Source: Parasedimentitalea denitrificans
GTDB taxonomy: Bacteria; Pseudomonadota; Alphaproteobacteria; Rhodobacterales; Rhodobacteraceae
Direction: 5' to 3'
DNA length: 64,000 nt
Assembly: GCF_011813015.1 (NCBI RefSeq)
Contig: NZ_QHLQ01000009.1
Coordinates: forward strand, 92,849-156,848
Positions 35,040-42,947 of this stretch are shown here, piece by piece (position 1 is the stretch's first letter; each line of letters opens with the position of its first letter). The position numbers and the translations under genes are program-made. The notes beneath the pieces were generated by a model. The model was not told where the DNA came from. It made no database searches and saw nothing but the letters and a program-made list of their open reading frames with translations.

Positions 35040-36371
35040 CTAGTCGTTGCGTGGGGAGGGAGCGCCGCCAAAAATCCGACGCAGTGGAAAGGGGATGAAT
35101 TTGGAAAAGCCGCGTCTACCGGTGTGGCCATTCTGCGGGTCGGCAGTATCGGGTTCGACGGCGTCATGTGTGACGGGTTTCTTGCGTTTGGACGTCTTGT
35201 CCTGATCTTTCAGCCAGCGGTCGACATTGCTGATCGGCTCGCCAAAAATATCAACCAGTTGCCGTGGCTGTTCTGGCTTCTCGTTGGTTGCCTCGGGCCG
35301 GCGGTTATTCGGTGTTTCCGGACCCGCCGGAACCAGACCGCTGTTGGTGTTTTCAACCAACGAGGCAAGCATGTTCTCAAGGTCGGCATCGACCTTCATC
35401 GGCTCGACATCCGGGGTAAAGATCGCGCGCGTTGGCACTGGCCGCGACTGGGGGGCTTCGGTCTCTAGTTCATCCAGCCATTCCGAGGCCGACTGGTAAC
35501 GGACACCGGGCAGAACCGACAATGCCTTGTCGACGGAAGACAGAAACGCCCGGTCAAAACCGGGGTAGCCATTGTGCAATGCGAGGCTGGGATCAGGATC
35601 ACCTGCCGACAGCGCGTCGAGCCGGTGCTGGCTGATGGGCGGCGGCGCGCCGGTTATCAGATAGGACAGGGTTGCGCCCAATGAGTACAGATCACTGGAT
35701 GGTCTGTGGGGCATGTCGGGCTGATACAGCTCGTGGGCCGAATAGCCGTCTTTGACTGACAGCATCGGGTCCAGAACCGCATCCTGATCCGTTTGCCCAC
35801 CGGTGGCGGCGCCAAAGTCAATCAGTGTTACAGTGCCATCGCTGCTGAGCAGGAAGTTGTCTGGCGAGATGTCCCGGTGCAGAATGCCAAGGTCATGGAT
35901 AAAGGCGAGGGTGCCGAGTGCCTGTTTCAGGATGTCATGCAGCAGGGTGTCGGTAATGCGTTCGGGCTGCTCTTCACGCAAGGTGACCAGATCAACCCCA
36001 TCGACGAATTCCATCGCGATGTAGGCAGTATTGTTTTCGCGGAACACCTGATGAATGCCGACAATACCAGGATGAACCGAACGCGCCAGCCACTGGGCCT
36101 CGCGCAGAAAATGGCGCAGGACGGTTTTGTATTGCTTGGCATAGGCGGGATCGATTGGCGCAACCAAACCTTCGGTGCGATAGCAGATACCCTCGGCAAA
36201 GCATTCCTTGATGACGACGCGACGGTCCAGGCTGTCACGCGCCAGATAGGTGATGCCAAAACCACCACTGCTAAGGGCGCTTTCGATTTGGTACTGACCA
36301 TGCAGCAGTTTGAATCCGCATTGCAGTTCATCCGCCTGATGCTGACTGTCTGCAATTTCGTTGTGAAGCAC
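35040..36371 (-). CDS. Hanks-type Ser/Thr protein kinase
   Basis: A 443-residue kinase. The glycine loop is SSGGFGITYLA (about 34-44), the ATP lysine K55 (VVIKE), the helix-C glutamate E91, the catalytic loop HRDISPDN (165-172) and DFG (185-187); GYSAHELY is the APE-like segment. The kinase domain ends at about 310 and no transmembrane helix follows. The C-terminal 130 residues are disordered and end in a basic amphipathic stretch (RRGFSKFIPFPLRRIFGG). It is the first gene of the dense operon that continues with FHA, PP2C and GTPases. Confidence 0.9.
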   Translation of the reverse strand: MLHNEIADSQHQADELQCGFKLLHGQYQIESALSSGGFGITYLARDSLDRRVVIKECFAEGICYRTEGLVAPIDPAYAKQYKTVLRHFLREAQWLARSVHPGIVGIHQVFRENNTAYIAMEFVDGVDLVTLREEQPERITDTLLHDILKQALGTLAFIHDLGILHRDISPDNFLLSSDGTVTLIDFGAATGGQTDQDAVLDPMLSVKDGYSAHELYQPDMPHRPSSDLYSLGATLSYLITGAPPPISQHRLDALSAGDPDPSLALHNGYPGFDRAFLSSVDKALSVLPGVRYQSASEWLDELETEAPQSRPVPTRAIFTPDVEPMKVDADLENMLASLVENTNSGLVPAGPETPNNRRPEATNEKPEQPRQLVDIFGEPISNVDRWLKDQDKTSKRKKPVTHDAVEPDTADPQNGHTGRRGFSKFIPFPLRRIFGGAPSPRND

Positions 36372-36670
36372 GGCCGTGAACTCCTTGTGGCAGCAAGAGT
36401 GAGTCCCACCAAGGTGCCGGTCGAATGCGCCGGGATCGTGTCATTTTGCTGGCAAATTGGGCGAAATTGCCCAATTCCTGCCATGATTGCCCGGAAAACC
36501 TTGTAAAACAAACCTTTCCGGGCGGCTAACGAAATAGGTAAAAATTGTTTTAGATCAGGGGTCTAATTGAATGTATTTTGACCTGGAAATTTGGGCAGAT
36601 GGCTGCGGGGGCAGGTGACCTCGGCGTAGACGCCGAGGTTGGGCAGATTTGGGTGAACACAGGTCTTTGC
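36372..36670. promoter_or_regulatory. Regulatory region upstream of the kinase operon with several inverted repeats
   Basis: No gene is seen in these 299 bases. Repeats found: AATTGGGC (36455-36462) / GCCCAATT (36469-36476); GCCCGGAAA (36489-36497) / TTTCCGGGC (36515-36523); TTAGA (36550-36554) / TCTAA (36562-36566); and ACCTCGGCG (36618-36626) / CGCCGAGGT (36631-36639), a perfect nine-base stem 32 bases past the transglutaminase stop without a U-run. The first three look like operators or a folded 5' leader; the last may end the upstream gene. Confidence 0.45.
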
Positions 36671-37438
36671 TCAGCCATTTCCAAGAGCACCCTTGGGCAA
36701 TGAATAGCTGTGTCCGTTTCTGATGCGCCGAACGCGGGTGTTCATCCAATGGCGCAGCAAGTTGCGGAACATGAATCCGCGCAGCCCGGTCAGTTCTTGT
36801 GGGTGTTTCGCAAAGAACTGGTCAGGCGTGTCGAACAGGCCAAAGTCCTGATTGATACCTGTTTGCTGGATATAGGTGTCGGCCCCGGTCCAGTTGACCT
36901 CGGGCTGTTGCAGCGTGTCAGTGCCCGCGCCAAAAGCACACAGGCTATTGCGGTCCGGGAACTGCTTTTGCAGGGCTGATAGAACCCCATCATCCAGAAT
37001 GAACCCTTCCAGCTTGACCCAGCGGTTATCAAACCAGACCTCGACCCAACTGTGGACGATGTTCTGCGGGGTGATCGGATAGGCCAGTTCTGGCACCACG
37101 CCGCGTTGCAAGGACTTGGTGATGGTGAAGCCGTGCATCTTGCAGGGCAGTCCAAGCGCCCGCAGCAGCGCCATCATCAGCACGCTTTTAGTATTGCACT
37201 GACCATAACCATCGCTGAGCACCTGTGACGCCTTGGTGGTGTCGGCGAGGTTATAACCAAATCGGATCTCGTTGCGGACATAGTCATGCAGGGCACCGAT
37301 CTGATCGAATTGTGACAGTCCCCGCCAGCCGCGATCCCTGATCAGGGATTGAATGGCAGGCGTTTCATAGTCCAGCAGTGGTGTTGTTGTGGTCAGTTCA
37401 ACAAAAGTTTCTGCGGGGGGGGTTGCGGTGTTGGGCAT
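36671..37438 (-). CDS. Transglutaminase-like (cysteine protease fold) protein
   Basis: A 255-residue protein with a transglutaminase-core domain. The nucleophile is C81 in SDGYGQCNTKSVLMMALLRALG, the His is H129 in VHSWVEVWF, and an acidic residue follows in the VKLEGFILDD stretch. No signal peptide, so it is probably cytoplasmic. It precedes the kinase operon by 299 bases in the same direction. Members act as proteases, amidases or cross-linkers. Whether it belongs to the kinase-GTPase system is open. Confidence 0.75.
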   Translation of the reverse strand: MPNTATPPAETFVELTTTTPLLDYETPAIQSLIRDRGWRGLSQFDQIGALHDYVRNEIRFGYNLADTTKASQVLSDGYGQCNTKSVLMMALLRALGLPCKMHGFTITKSLQRGVVPELAYPITPQNIVHSWVEVWFDNRWVKLEGFILDDGVLSALQKQFPDRNSLCAFGAGTDTLQQPEVNWTGADTYIQQTGINQDFGLFDTPDQFFAKHPQELTGLRGFMFRNLLRHWMNTRVRRIRNGHSYSLPKGALGNG

Positions 37439-37445
37439 CTGTTTT

Positions 37446-37495
37446 GACTCACTTCATCTTGGATGAGTCTTATATGCGACCTCTAGTCACTAGAG
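37446..37495. promoter_or_regulatory. Inverted repeats between the BASS-like and transglutaminase genes
   Basis: GACTCA (37446-37451) / TGAGTC (37464-37469) lies just upstream of the transglutaminase start, and CTCTAGT (37481-37487) / ACTAGAG (37489-37495) is a perfect 15-base palindrome two bases past the stop of the transporter gene. The first may be an operator, the second part of a terminator or operator. Confidence 0.4.
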
Positions 37496-37497
37496 CT

Positions 37498-38433
37498 TCA
37501 AGAGGTATTTTGAGATTTCCCGTAGAGCCTGCGCATTAGCACTGCGGTCAGGTACATGGGCACCTGATAACAACCTAGAAAGATCAGCAACGGATCGGTG
37601 GTACTGGCGGGCAGGGCGATCAGAAACAGGGCAAAGTTGCGGTTGCCCGATACCACCGCCAGTGGCACGGCTTCGGTGTGATGGCCACGAAAGGTCAGCC
37701 AGCGGTAGGTCACATATTGCAGACCCAGATTGGCGACCATCACCACGACCAGCCATTGCAGAACCAACAGTGGGTCTTGGGTAAGGGCGGGGCCAAGGGC
37801 TGACATCAAACCAACCACGATCACCGCGAGGGCAAGGGTGGTCAGCCCGTCCAGCGCCATGGCTTTTTCCTGTTTCAGTGTCGGGGCCAACCAATGACGC
37901 AATAGGAAAGCGGCTATGACGGTTACGCCGATAGCACCAATCAGGCGTAGCGCGGCGGCCATGACATCGCGGAAGTCCCCTAGTCCGGGGGACAGCACGA
38001 ATATTGGGATCACTGTGAATGGCATAAGTGCCGTGCCAAGGATCAGAATGCGAAAGGCAGGTTCCGGTGCATGGCCGAGCAACTGGGTGATGTTTGGGCT
38101 GCCGGTAACCGATGGCGCGCTGAGCATCAGGATAAGGGCGACGGCGACAGGTGTGTCGGCTACACCCAGTGCCACGAACAGGGCAAGTGCGATCAGCGGC
38201 AGGGCCAGTTGCAGTACCAAGGTTGCTTTGAGTGTGGTGATGCCATCCGCCAGTCCGCCAAGCGCCGCCTTGGCACCAATGCGAAAGGCGGTGAGGAACA
38301 GCAGGCCTGCGATCATCTGGGGCAGCCAGGGGCGCAGCATTTGGGCGACGCCGGGTAGGATCAGTCCAGCCAGTAAACCCAGTACAAGTGCGACCCGCCC
38401 ATGTCGGGCGACAAGGGCGAGCGCGATTAGCAT
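37498..38433 (-). CDS. BASS-family-like membrane carrier
   Basis: A 311-residue membrane protein with nine or ten hydrophobic segments. Features reminiscent of the bile-acid:sodium symporter (BASS) superfamily are LLFLTAFRIGAK, LSAPSVTGSPNI in the middle and AVVSGNRNFALFL near residue 265, resembling the paired broken-helix motifs of that fold. Its start codon lies six bases beyond the dctM stop, so it belongs to the TRAP operon. It may carry the same organic acid or a product, possibly by export. Family assignment is moderate. Confidence 0.6.
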   Translation of the reverse strand: MLIALALVARHGRVALVLGLLAGLILPGVAQMLRPWLPQMIAGLLFLTAFRIGAKAALGGLADGITTLKATLVLQLALPLIALALFVALGVADTPVAVALILMLSAPSVTGSPNITQLLGHAPEPAFRILILGTALMPFTVIPIFVLSPGLGDFRDVMAAALRLIGAIGVTVIAAFLLRHWLAPTLKQEKAMALDGLTTLALAVIVVGLMSALGPALTQDPLLVLQWLVVVMVANLGLQYVTYRWLTFRGHHTEAVPLAVVSGNRNFALFLIALPASTTDPLLIFLGCYQVPMYLTAVLMRRLYGKSQNTS

Positions 38434-38439
38434 ATCCAG

Positions 38440-39753
38440 TTAGCCGCCGGGACGGCTGCGGATGTTTTCGGGTAGCCAAGTGGCCAGTTCCGGGAAGGCC
38501 ACCAAGATCACAACCATCAGCAGCATCAGACCAACCATCGGAATGGCGGTTTTCGAGATGTAGGAGATCTCGTGCCGGGTCATGCCTTGTAGCACGAACA
38601 AGTTGAAGCCGATGGGCGGTGTCACCTGAGCCATTTCAACGACGACCACGATGAAGATACCAAACCAAATCGGATCGATCCCGGCCTGACGGATCATCGG
38701 TTCAATGATGGCCATGGTCAGCACCACGGATGAGATCCCATCGAGGAACATGCCAAGGAAGACATAGAAGATGGTCAGCGCCACGATCAGTGCCAGCGGT
38801 GACAGGTTCAGGGTGTCGATCCAGTCAGCCAGTGCGCGCGGCAATCCGGTGAACCCCATCGACAGCGACAAGAAGAACGCACCCATCAGGATCAGCGAGA
38901 TCATGGCTGACGTCCGCGTGGCCCCCATCAAGGACTCGGTGAATGTGCTCCAGCTTAGCGAACCTTGGAAGAAGGCCAACGTGAGCGAGCCAAGCACACC
39001 TACCGCTGCGGCCTCAGTCGCGGTGGCAAGGCCAAGGTACATGGAGCCGATAACGACCGAAACCAAGGCCAGTACCGGTGCCAGAAAGCGGCTTTCGGCT
39101 AGCATGGTGCGGAAACTCATTGGCGGTTCCGGATCAGGGCGGGGGCCCTTGCCAAAGAAATGCCAGCCCATGATGTAGATCGTGAATAGACCGGCCAACA
39201 CCAAACCGGGGAAGATGCCGGCCATGAACAGTTTGGTAATGCTCTCGTTGATGGTCACGCCATAGACGATCAGGGTCAGCGAGGGCGGGATCATCAGGCC
39301 AAGGGTGGCCGCACCCGCCAAGGTGCCGATGATCATGTATTCTGGATAGCCGCGTTTACGCAGTTCCGGGATCGACATCTTGCCAACGGTGGTCAGTGTC
39401 GCGGCGGAGGAACCAGATACGGCGGCAAAGATGGTGCAGCCTGCGATATTCGTGTGCAGTAACCCACCCGGTAGCCAACGCATCCATGGAGCTAGCCCGC
39501 GGAACATGTCTTCGGACAATCGGGTTCTGTACAGGATCTCTCCCATCCAGATGAACAGGGGCAGGGCGGTCAGGGTCCAGCTGGACGAGCCGGTCCAGAT
39601 GGTGGTGATCATCGCGTCACCTGCCGGGCGGGTGGTGAACAGCTCCATCCCGACCCAGGCCACACCCATCAGCGCCAGACCGATCCAGACGGAACTGCCC
39701 AACAGGGTGAACAGCACAAAGAGAAAGATGATTGTTGTATAGAGTTCGCTCAT
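38440..39753 (-). CDS. dctM: TRAP transporter large permease (DctM)
   Basis: A 437-residue membrane protein with about twelve hydrophobic segments and DctM family motifs: TLTALPLFIWMGEIL, AAVSGSSAATLTTVGKMSIPEL, GTLAGAATLGLMIPPSLTLIVYG and, near the end, VTPPIGFNLFVLQGM. It is the sodium-coupled transport subunit. ATG 39753 overlaps the dctQ stop (ATGA); the longer open frame upstream overlaps dctQ. Confidence 0.95.
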   Translation of the reverse strand: MSELYTTIIFLFVLFTLLGSSVWIGLALMGVAWVGMELFTTRPAGDAMITTIWTGSSSWTLTALPLFIWMGEILYRTRLSEDMFRGLAPWMRWLPGGLLHTNIAGCTIFAAVSGSSAATLTTVGKMSIPELRKRGYPEYMIIGTLAGAATLGLMIPPSLTLIVYGVTINESITKLFMAGIFPGLVLAGLFTIYIMGWHFFGKGPRPDPEPPMSFRTMLAESRFLAPVLALVSVVIGSMYLGLATATEAAAVGVLGSLTLAFFQGSLSWSTFTESLMGATRTSAMISLILMGAFFLSLSMGFTGLPRALADWIDTLNLSPLALIVALTIFYVFLGMFLDGISSVVLTMAIIEPMIRQAGIDPIWFGIFIVVVVEMAQVTPPIGFNLFVLQGMTRHEISYISKTAIPMVGLMLLMVVILVAFPELATWLPENIRSRPGG

Positions 39754-40463
39754 TCGACCGCCTCCCCGATGATGCTGGTTTCGCGGTTGACCAATAGGCG
39801 TGTGAGATAATCCCAGATCGCGACGGCCAGCAGAACTGTCCCGATAGACATCGGCAGTTGCGGCAGCCAGACTGGAGTATAGACCCAATCAGAACCGGTA
39901 TCGGCCCAGATCTGTCCCCATTTGCTTGGCGAGTTGGCGAACATGGCAAAGACCGACAGTAGCCACTCGGGCACAAAGTCGGTCCCCTGTGTGCGGTCGT
40001 TCAGCATTTCTGACATGATATTTGTCTTGATCGCGTAGCGGGCGAAATAGGTGGCGGTGATAGCGGCAATCCACATCGCCACCGCATCCAGCCAGAAGCC
40101 CAGGAATTTGTTCATGTTCAGAAAGATCGAGACCCGGATATGGGCCCCACGGGTTAGCGCATGTGCGAGTGCAAAGAACGAGGTCGCGGCCATGGCATAA
40201 CCGGCATATTCAGTTGCGCCGGGAAAGGTCAGGTTGCTCCAGCGCATGACCATCTGCGCGACGATCAGCAACAGGATGGTCACCATAAAGCAGGCTGCGA
40301 TGACGCCAGACCCCAGATAAAATCGATCCAATATCCGCCACACCGGGCGCAGCATACGTTCGGCAGGCCCCCGATTGGTCAGACAAAACACCGCCAAAAT
40401 GGTTGGAAAAATAAACAGCCAAACCCATAACGGCAGGCCTAGAAAAGGTTGCCAATCACGCAA
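39750..40463 (-). CDS. dctQ: TRAP transporter small permease (DctQ)
   Basis: A 237-residue protein with an N-terminal membrane segment and four further helices, including GAHIRVSIFLNMNK, a typical DctQ feature. It is longer than the average DctQ (about 160-200), owing to a hydrophobic N-terminal extension (about 60 residues). It pairs with DctM (four-base overlap) and follows dctP after 73 bases containing a hairpin. Confidence 0.85.
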   Translation of the reverse strand: MRDWQPFLGLPLWVWLFIFPTILAVFCLTNRGPAERMLRPVWRILDRFYLGSGVIAACFMVTILLLIVAQMVMRWSNLTFPGATEYAGYAMAATSFFALAHALTRGAHIRVSIFLNMNKFLGFWLDAVAMWIAAITATYFARYAIKTNIMSEMLNDRTQGTDFVPEWLLSVFAMFANSPSKWGQIWADTGSDWVYTPVWLPQLPMSIGTVLLAVAIWDYLTRLLVNRETSIIGEAVE

Positions 40464-40488
40464 AACCCTATCCCCCGGTCAGATATGA

Positions 40489-40520
40489 CACGACCCCACA
40501 CTGGAATGCGCAGGGTCGTG
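40489..40520 (-). terminator. Hairpin between dctP and dctQ (attenuator-like)
   Basis: CACGACCC (40489-40496) / GGGTCGTG (40513-40520), 16-base loop, located 17 bases beyond the dctP stop on the minus transcript. No U-run. It likely limits read-through or stabilises the dctP message. Confidence 0.5.
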
Positions 40521-40536
40521 AGATTATTGTGTGAAT

Positions 40537-41517
40537 TTAGTTGGCGTTATAGGCGTCAAGGATGGCCTGACCGTCAGCGCCAGTGTCTTTCAGCCAGTCA
40601 GCCTGCATTGCGGCACCAATGGCCTGAAGCTCTTTCAGGAACTCAGGACCGGCGTCAGCAACCTGCATGCCGTTGGCTTCCAGCTGCTCAAAGTACCAAC
40701 CTGCCAGTTCCTCGGACTTGGCGGCACAGGCTGCGCCTGTTTCGTTGGCTGCTTTTTGCAGACCAGCCTGGGTGTCTGCATCAAGACCATCCCACACACC
40801 CTTGTTGACCATCACATAGTTGCGCGGCAGCCATGCGTTGACCTTGTAGTAGTGCGACAGGTGTTCCCAGACTTTACGGTCATAACCGGTGGAACCGGAC
40901 GAAATGAACGCCTCGGCAACGCCAGTGGCCAGAGCTTGGCTCAGCTCAGCTGCTTCGACCTGAACTGGAACCATGCCGAGATGTTCAGCAAAAGTGGCAG
41001 TCGCGGTGTTGTACGAGCGGAACTTGACGCCCTGAGTGTCCTCAGAGGAGCTGACTTCTTTGTTGAAATAGAAGCCCTGACCCGGCCATGGGCAGGTGTA
41101 CAGCGCAACCAGGTTCAGGTCGGACAGTTGTGCATTCACCTTGTCCTTGGCGATGCCCCACAGTTTGTCATTGTCAGCATATGTTGTTGCAACAAATGGC
41201 AGGTTGTCCCAGCCCAGCAGCGGTACTTCGTTGGCGTGCGCCGCCATGAAACGTTCGCCGATTGGAACCTGACCGGTTTGGATTGCGCGTTTGATTTCGC
41301 CGCCTTTGAACAGCGATCCGCCGGGGTGCACTGTGATGTCGATGTTGCCGCCGGTGTATTCACGCACCTTGTCAGCGAAAACCACGCCCATTTCTGAATG
41401 GAAGTTGGTTGCCGAGTAAGCCATTGGCATATCCCAGCTTTCGGCCATTGCAGCGGAGGCGCTGAGGGCTACGGCAGACACCGTTACGGCGGCCTTTAGT
41501 GTTTGTGTCTTAATCAT
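40537..41517 (-). CDS. dctP: TRAP transporter substrate-binding protein (DctP)
   Basis: A 326-residue periplasmic binding protein. The signal peptide ends around SASAAMA-ES. DctP landmarks are HPGGSLFKGGEIKRAIQTGQVPIG and the substrate-carboxylate arginine region GVKFRSYNTATATFAEHLG. ATG 41517 is chosen because it gives a proper signal peptide. It lies 40 bases downstream of the amino-acid-oxidase-like gene, suggesting an amino-acid- or keto-acid-like ligand. Confidence 0.9.
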   Translation of the reverse strand: MIKTQTLKAAVTVSAVALSASAAMAESWDMPMAYSATNFHSEMGVVFADKVREYTGGNIDITVHPGGSLFKGGEIKRAIQTGQVPIGERFMAAHANEVPLLGWDNLPFVATTYADNDKLWGIAKDKVNAQLSDLNLVALYTCPWPGQGFYFNKEVSSSEDTQGVKFRSYNTATATFAEHLGMVPVQVEAAELSQALATGVAEAFISSGSTGYDRKVWEHLSHYYKVNAWLPRNYVMVNKGVWDGLDADTQAGLQKAANETGAACAAKSEELAGWYFEQLEANGMQVADAGPEFLKELQAIGAAMQADWLKDTGADGQAILDAYNAN

Positions 41518-41557
41518 TGTTCTCTCCCTTATTGGTTCTTTGTTGTTGTCTTGACCC

Positions 41558-42799
41558 TTAGCCAAATCGTTGTGGCGCATAGGGTGTCATATCTATGTTG
41601 CTGCGCTTTTCGCTTATTAAGTCTGCGATCATGCGCCCGGTCTTGGGCCCTCCTGTTAGCCCGATGTGGTGGTGACCAAAGGCGGCATAGACGCCGCTGC
41701 TGCCCACCTCGCCAATCAATGGCAGGCTGTCGGACGGTGCAGGTCTGAACCCTAGCCATTCTTCTTCACTGTCGGCGGTCAGCTGTGGAAACATCTCTTT
41801 GACCTTCTTGCGCAACAGTTTTAGCGGCGCTTTAGAAGGCGTATCCTCTAGTCCGCCGAACTCTACTATACCTGCACACCTTAGCCCCTGATCCATTGGT
41901 GTAGCAACGAATTTTCCGGCTGCCATCATCATTGGGCTGTTGGGGGTCTGCGACGGGTTCTTGAACACGATGTGATAACCGCGCTCAGCCTCTAGCGGGA
42001 CGTTGATGCCCAGTTTCTGCATCAGCGGCTTGGACCAGACGCCGGTTGCTAGGACCGCCTGATCACAAGTGAATCGGCCCTGATCTGTATCGACTGCGCT
42101 GATCTTGCCACCGCTCAGGTCAAAATCCTTGACCTCGGCCTGCACAAACTTGCCGCCCATTTCAGTCAGCAACTTAACGAGATCCTGCACATAGTGGGCA
42201 GGGTTATGAATGAAACCATGGCTTTTGTTCACTGCCAGCAGCTTGAGCGATTTGGCCAGGATGGGCTCTTTTTCGTGAACGGCGGGGCCCTCGATCAACT
42301 CGGGTACAAAGCCCGCCTCACGTCGCAGTCCCCAGACATAGGCATCGGCATCAAAGGCGGCGCGATCTGTGTATGCGAAATTGTATTCACTGGGTTGAAC
42401 CCATTTTGCTGCATCTGTGCCAACGGTTAGTGCCTGATGTTGATCCAGACTATCGCCAACGATATGGGTAAGTCCCTTGGCAATGCGCCGGGTGTCGCCG
42501 TCATTGGCGTTGGACAGGTATCTCATCAGCCAAGGTAGCAGCTTTGGCGTGTAACCCCAACGCATGAAAAGAGGAAAGTCGGGATTTAGCAAATACCCCG
42601 GCCCCTTGGGGATCAACCCCGGCGTGGTCACCGGCACCATGCCACAACTGGCCAGAATACAGCCGTTGCCATAAGACGCGCCCATTCCGGGTTCGCCTTT
42701 GTCGATCAGGGTTACCTGATGTCCGGCACGGGTAAGCCAGATTGCGGTGGCAGCCCCAACAATGCCTGCACCGACAATGACAGTATGCGAAGAGGTCAT
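41558..42799 (-). CDS. FAD-dependent D-amino-acid dehydrogenase-like oxidoreductase
   Basis: A 413-residue flavoprotein of the DAO family. The FAD-binding fold VIVGAGIVGAATAIWL starts at residue 7. The C-terminal FRPAPSDSLPLIGEVG and FGHHHIGLTGGPKTG blocks are typical of DadA-type dehydrogenases acting on D-amino acids. It is the first gene of the operon with the TRAP transporter and is divergent from a LysR regulator, so it probably oxidises the imported compound. Hydroxyproline or N-substituted amino acids are alternatives. Confidence 0.8.
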   Translation of the reverse strand: MTSSHTVIVGAGIVGAATAIWLTRAGHQVTLIDKGEPGMGASYGNGCILASCGMVPVTTPGLIPKGPGYLLNPDFPLFMRWGYTPKLLPWLMRYLSNANDGDTRRIAKGLTHIVGDSLDQHQALTVGTDAAKWVQPSEYNFAYTDRAAFDADAYVWGLRREAGFVPELIEGPAVHEKEPILAKSLKLLAVNKSHGFIHNPAHYVQDLVKLLTEMGGKFVQAEVKDFDLSGGKISAVDTDQGRFTCDQAVLATGVWSKPLMQKLGINVPLEAERGYHIVFKNPSQTPNSPMMMAAGKFVATPMDQGLRCAGIVEFGGLEDTPSKAPLKLLRKKVKEMFPQLTADSEEEWLGFRPAPSDSLPLIGEVGSSGVYAAFGHHHIGLTGGPKTGRMIADLISEKRSNIDMTPYAPQRFG

Positions 42800-42888
42800 A
42801 TGCGGTCTCCGGCAAGAGGGGGGCGGGTTGAGTTCGGTAAATGCGACACGTTTGTTTCCAATGGTTTTCTGAACCATGCCCGCGACTG

Positions 42889-42930
42889 GGTATCATTTCA
42901 AATACGAATTTCTGGCTATGGTATCATTTC
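42889..42930. repeat. Direct repeat in the LysR/oxidase intergenic region
   Basis: GGTATCATTTC occurs at 42889-42899 and again at 42920-42930, 31 bases apart, about three helical turns. It lies between the divergent LysR gene and oxidase gene, where LysR proteins bind paired sites. Confidence 0.5.
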
Positions 42931-42947
42931 TTGTGATATGGGGTGCT

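Noticed and set aside
27303..36371. Type VI secretion locus
   Set aside because: Kinase, FHA and PP2C occur, but no Tss sheath, baseplate or membrane-complex genes are in the window.
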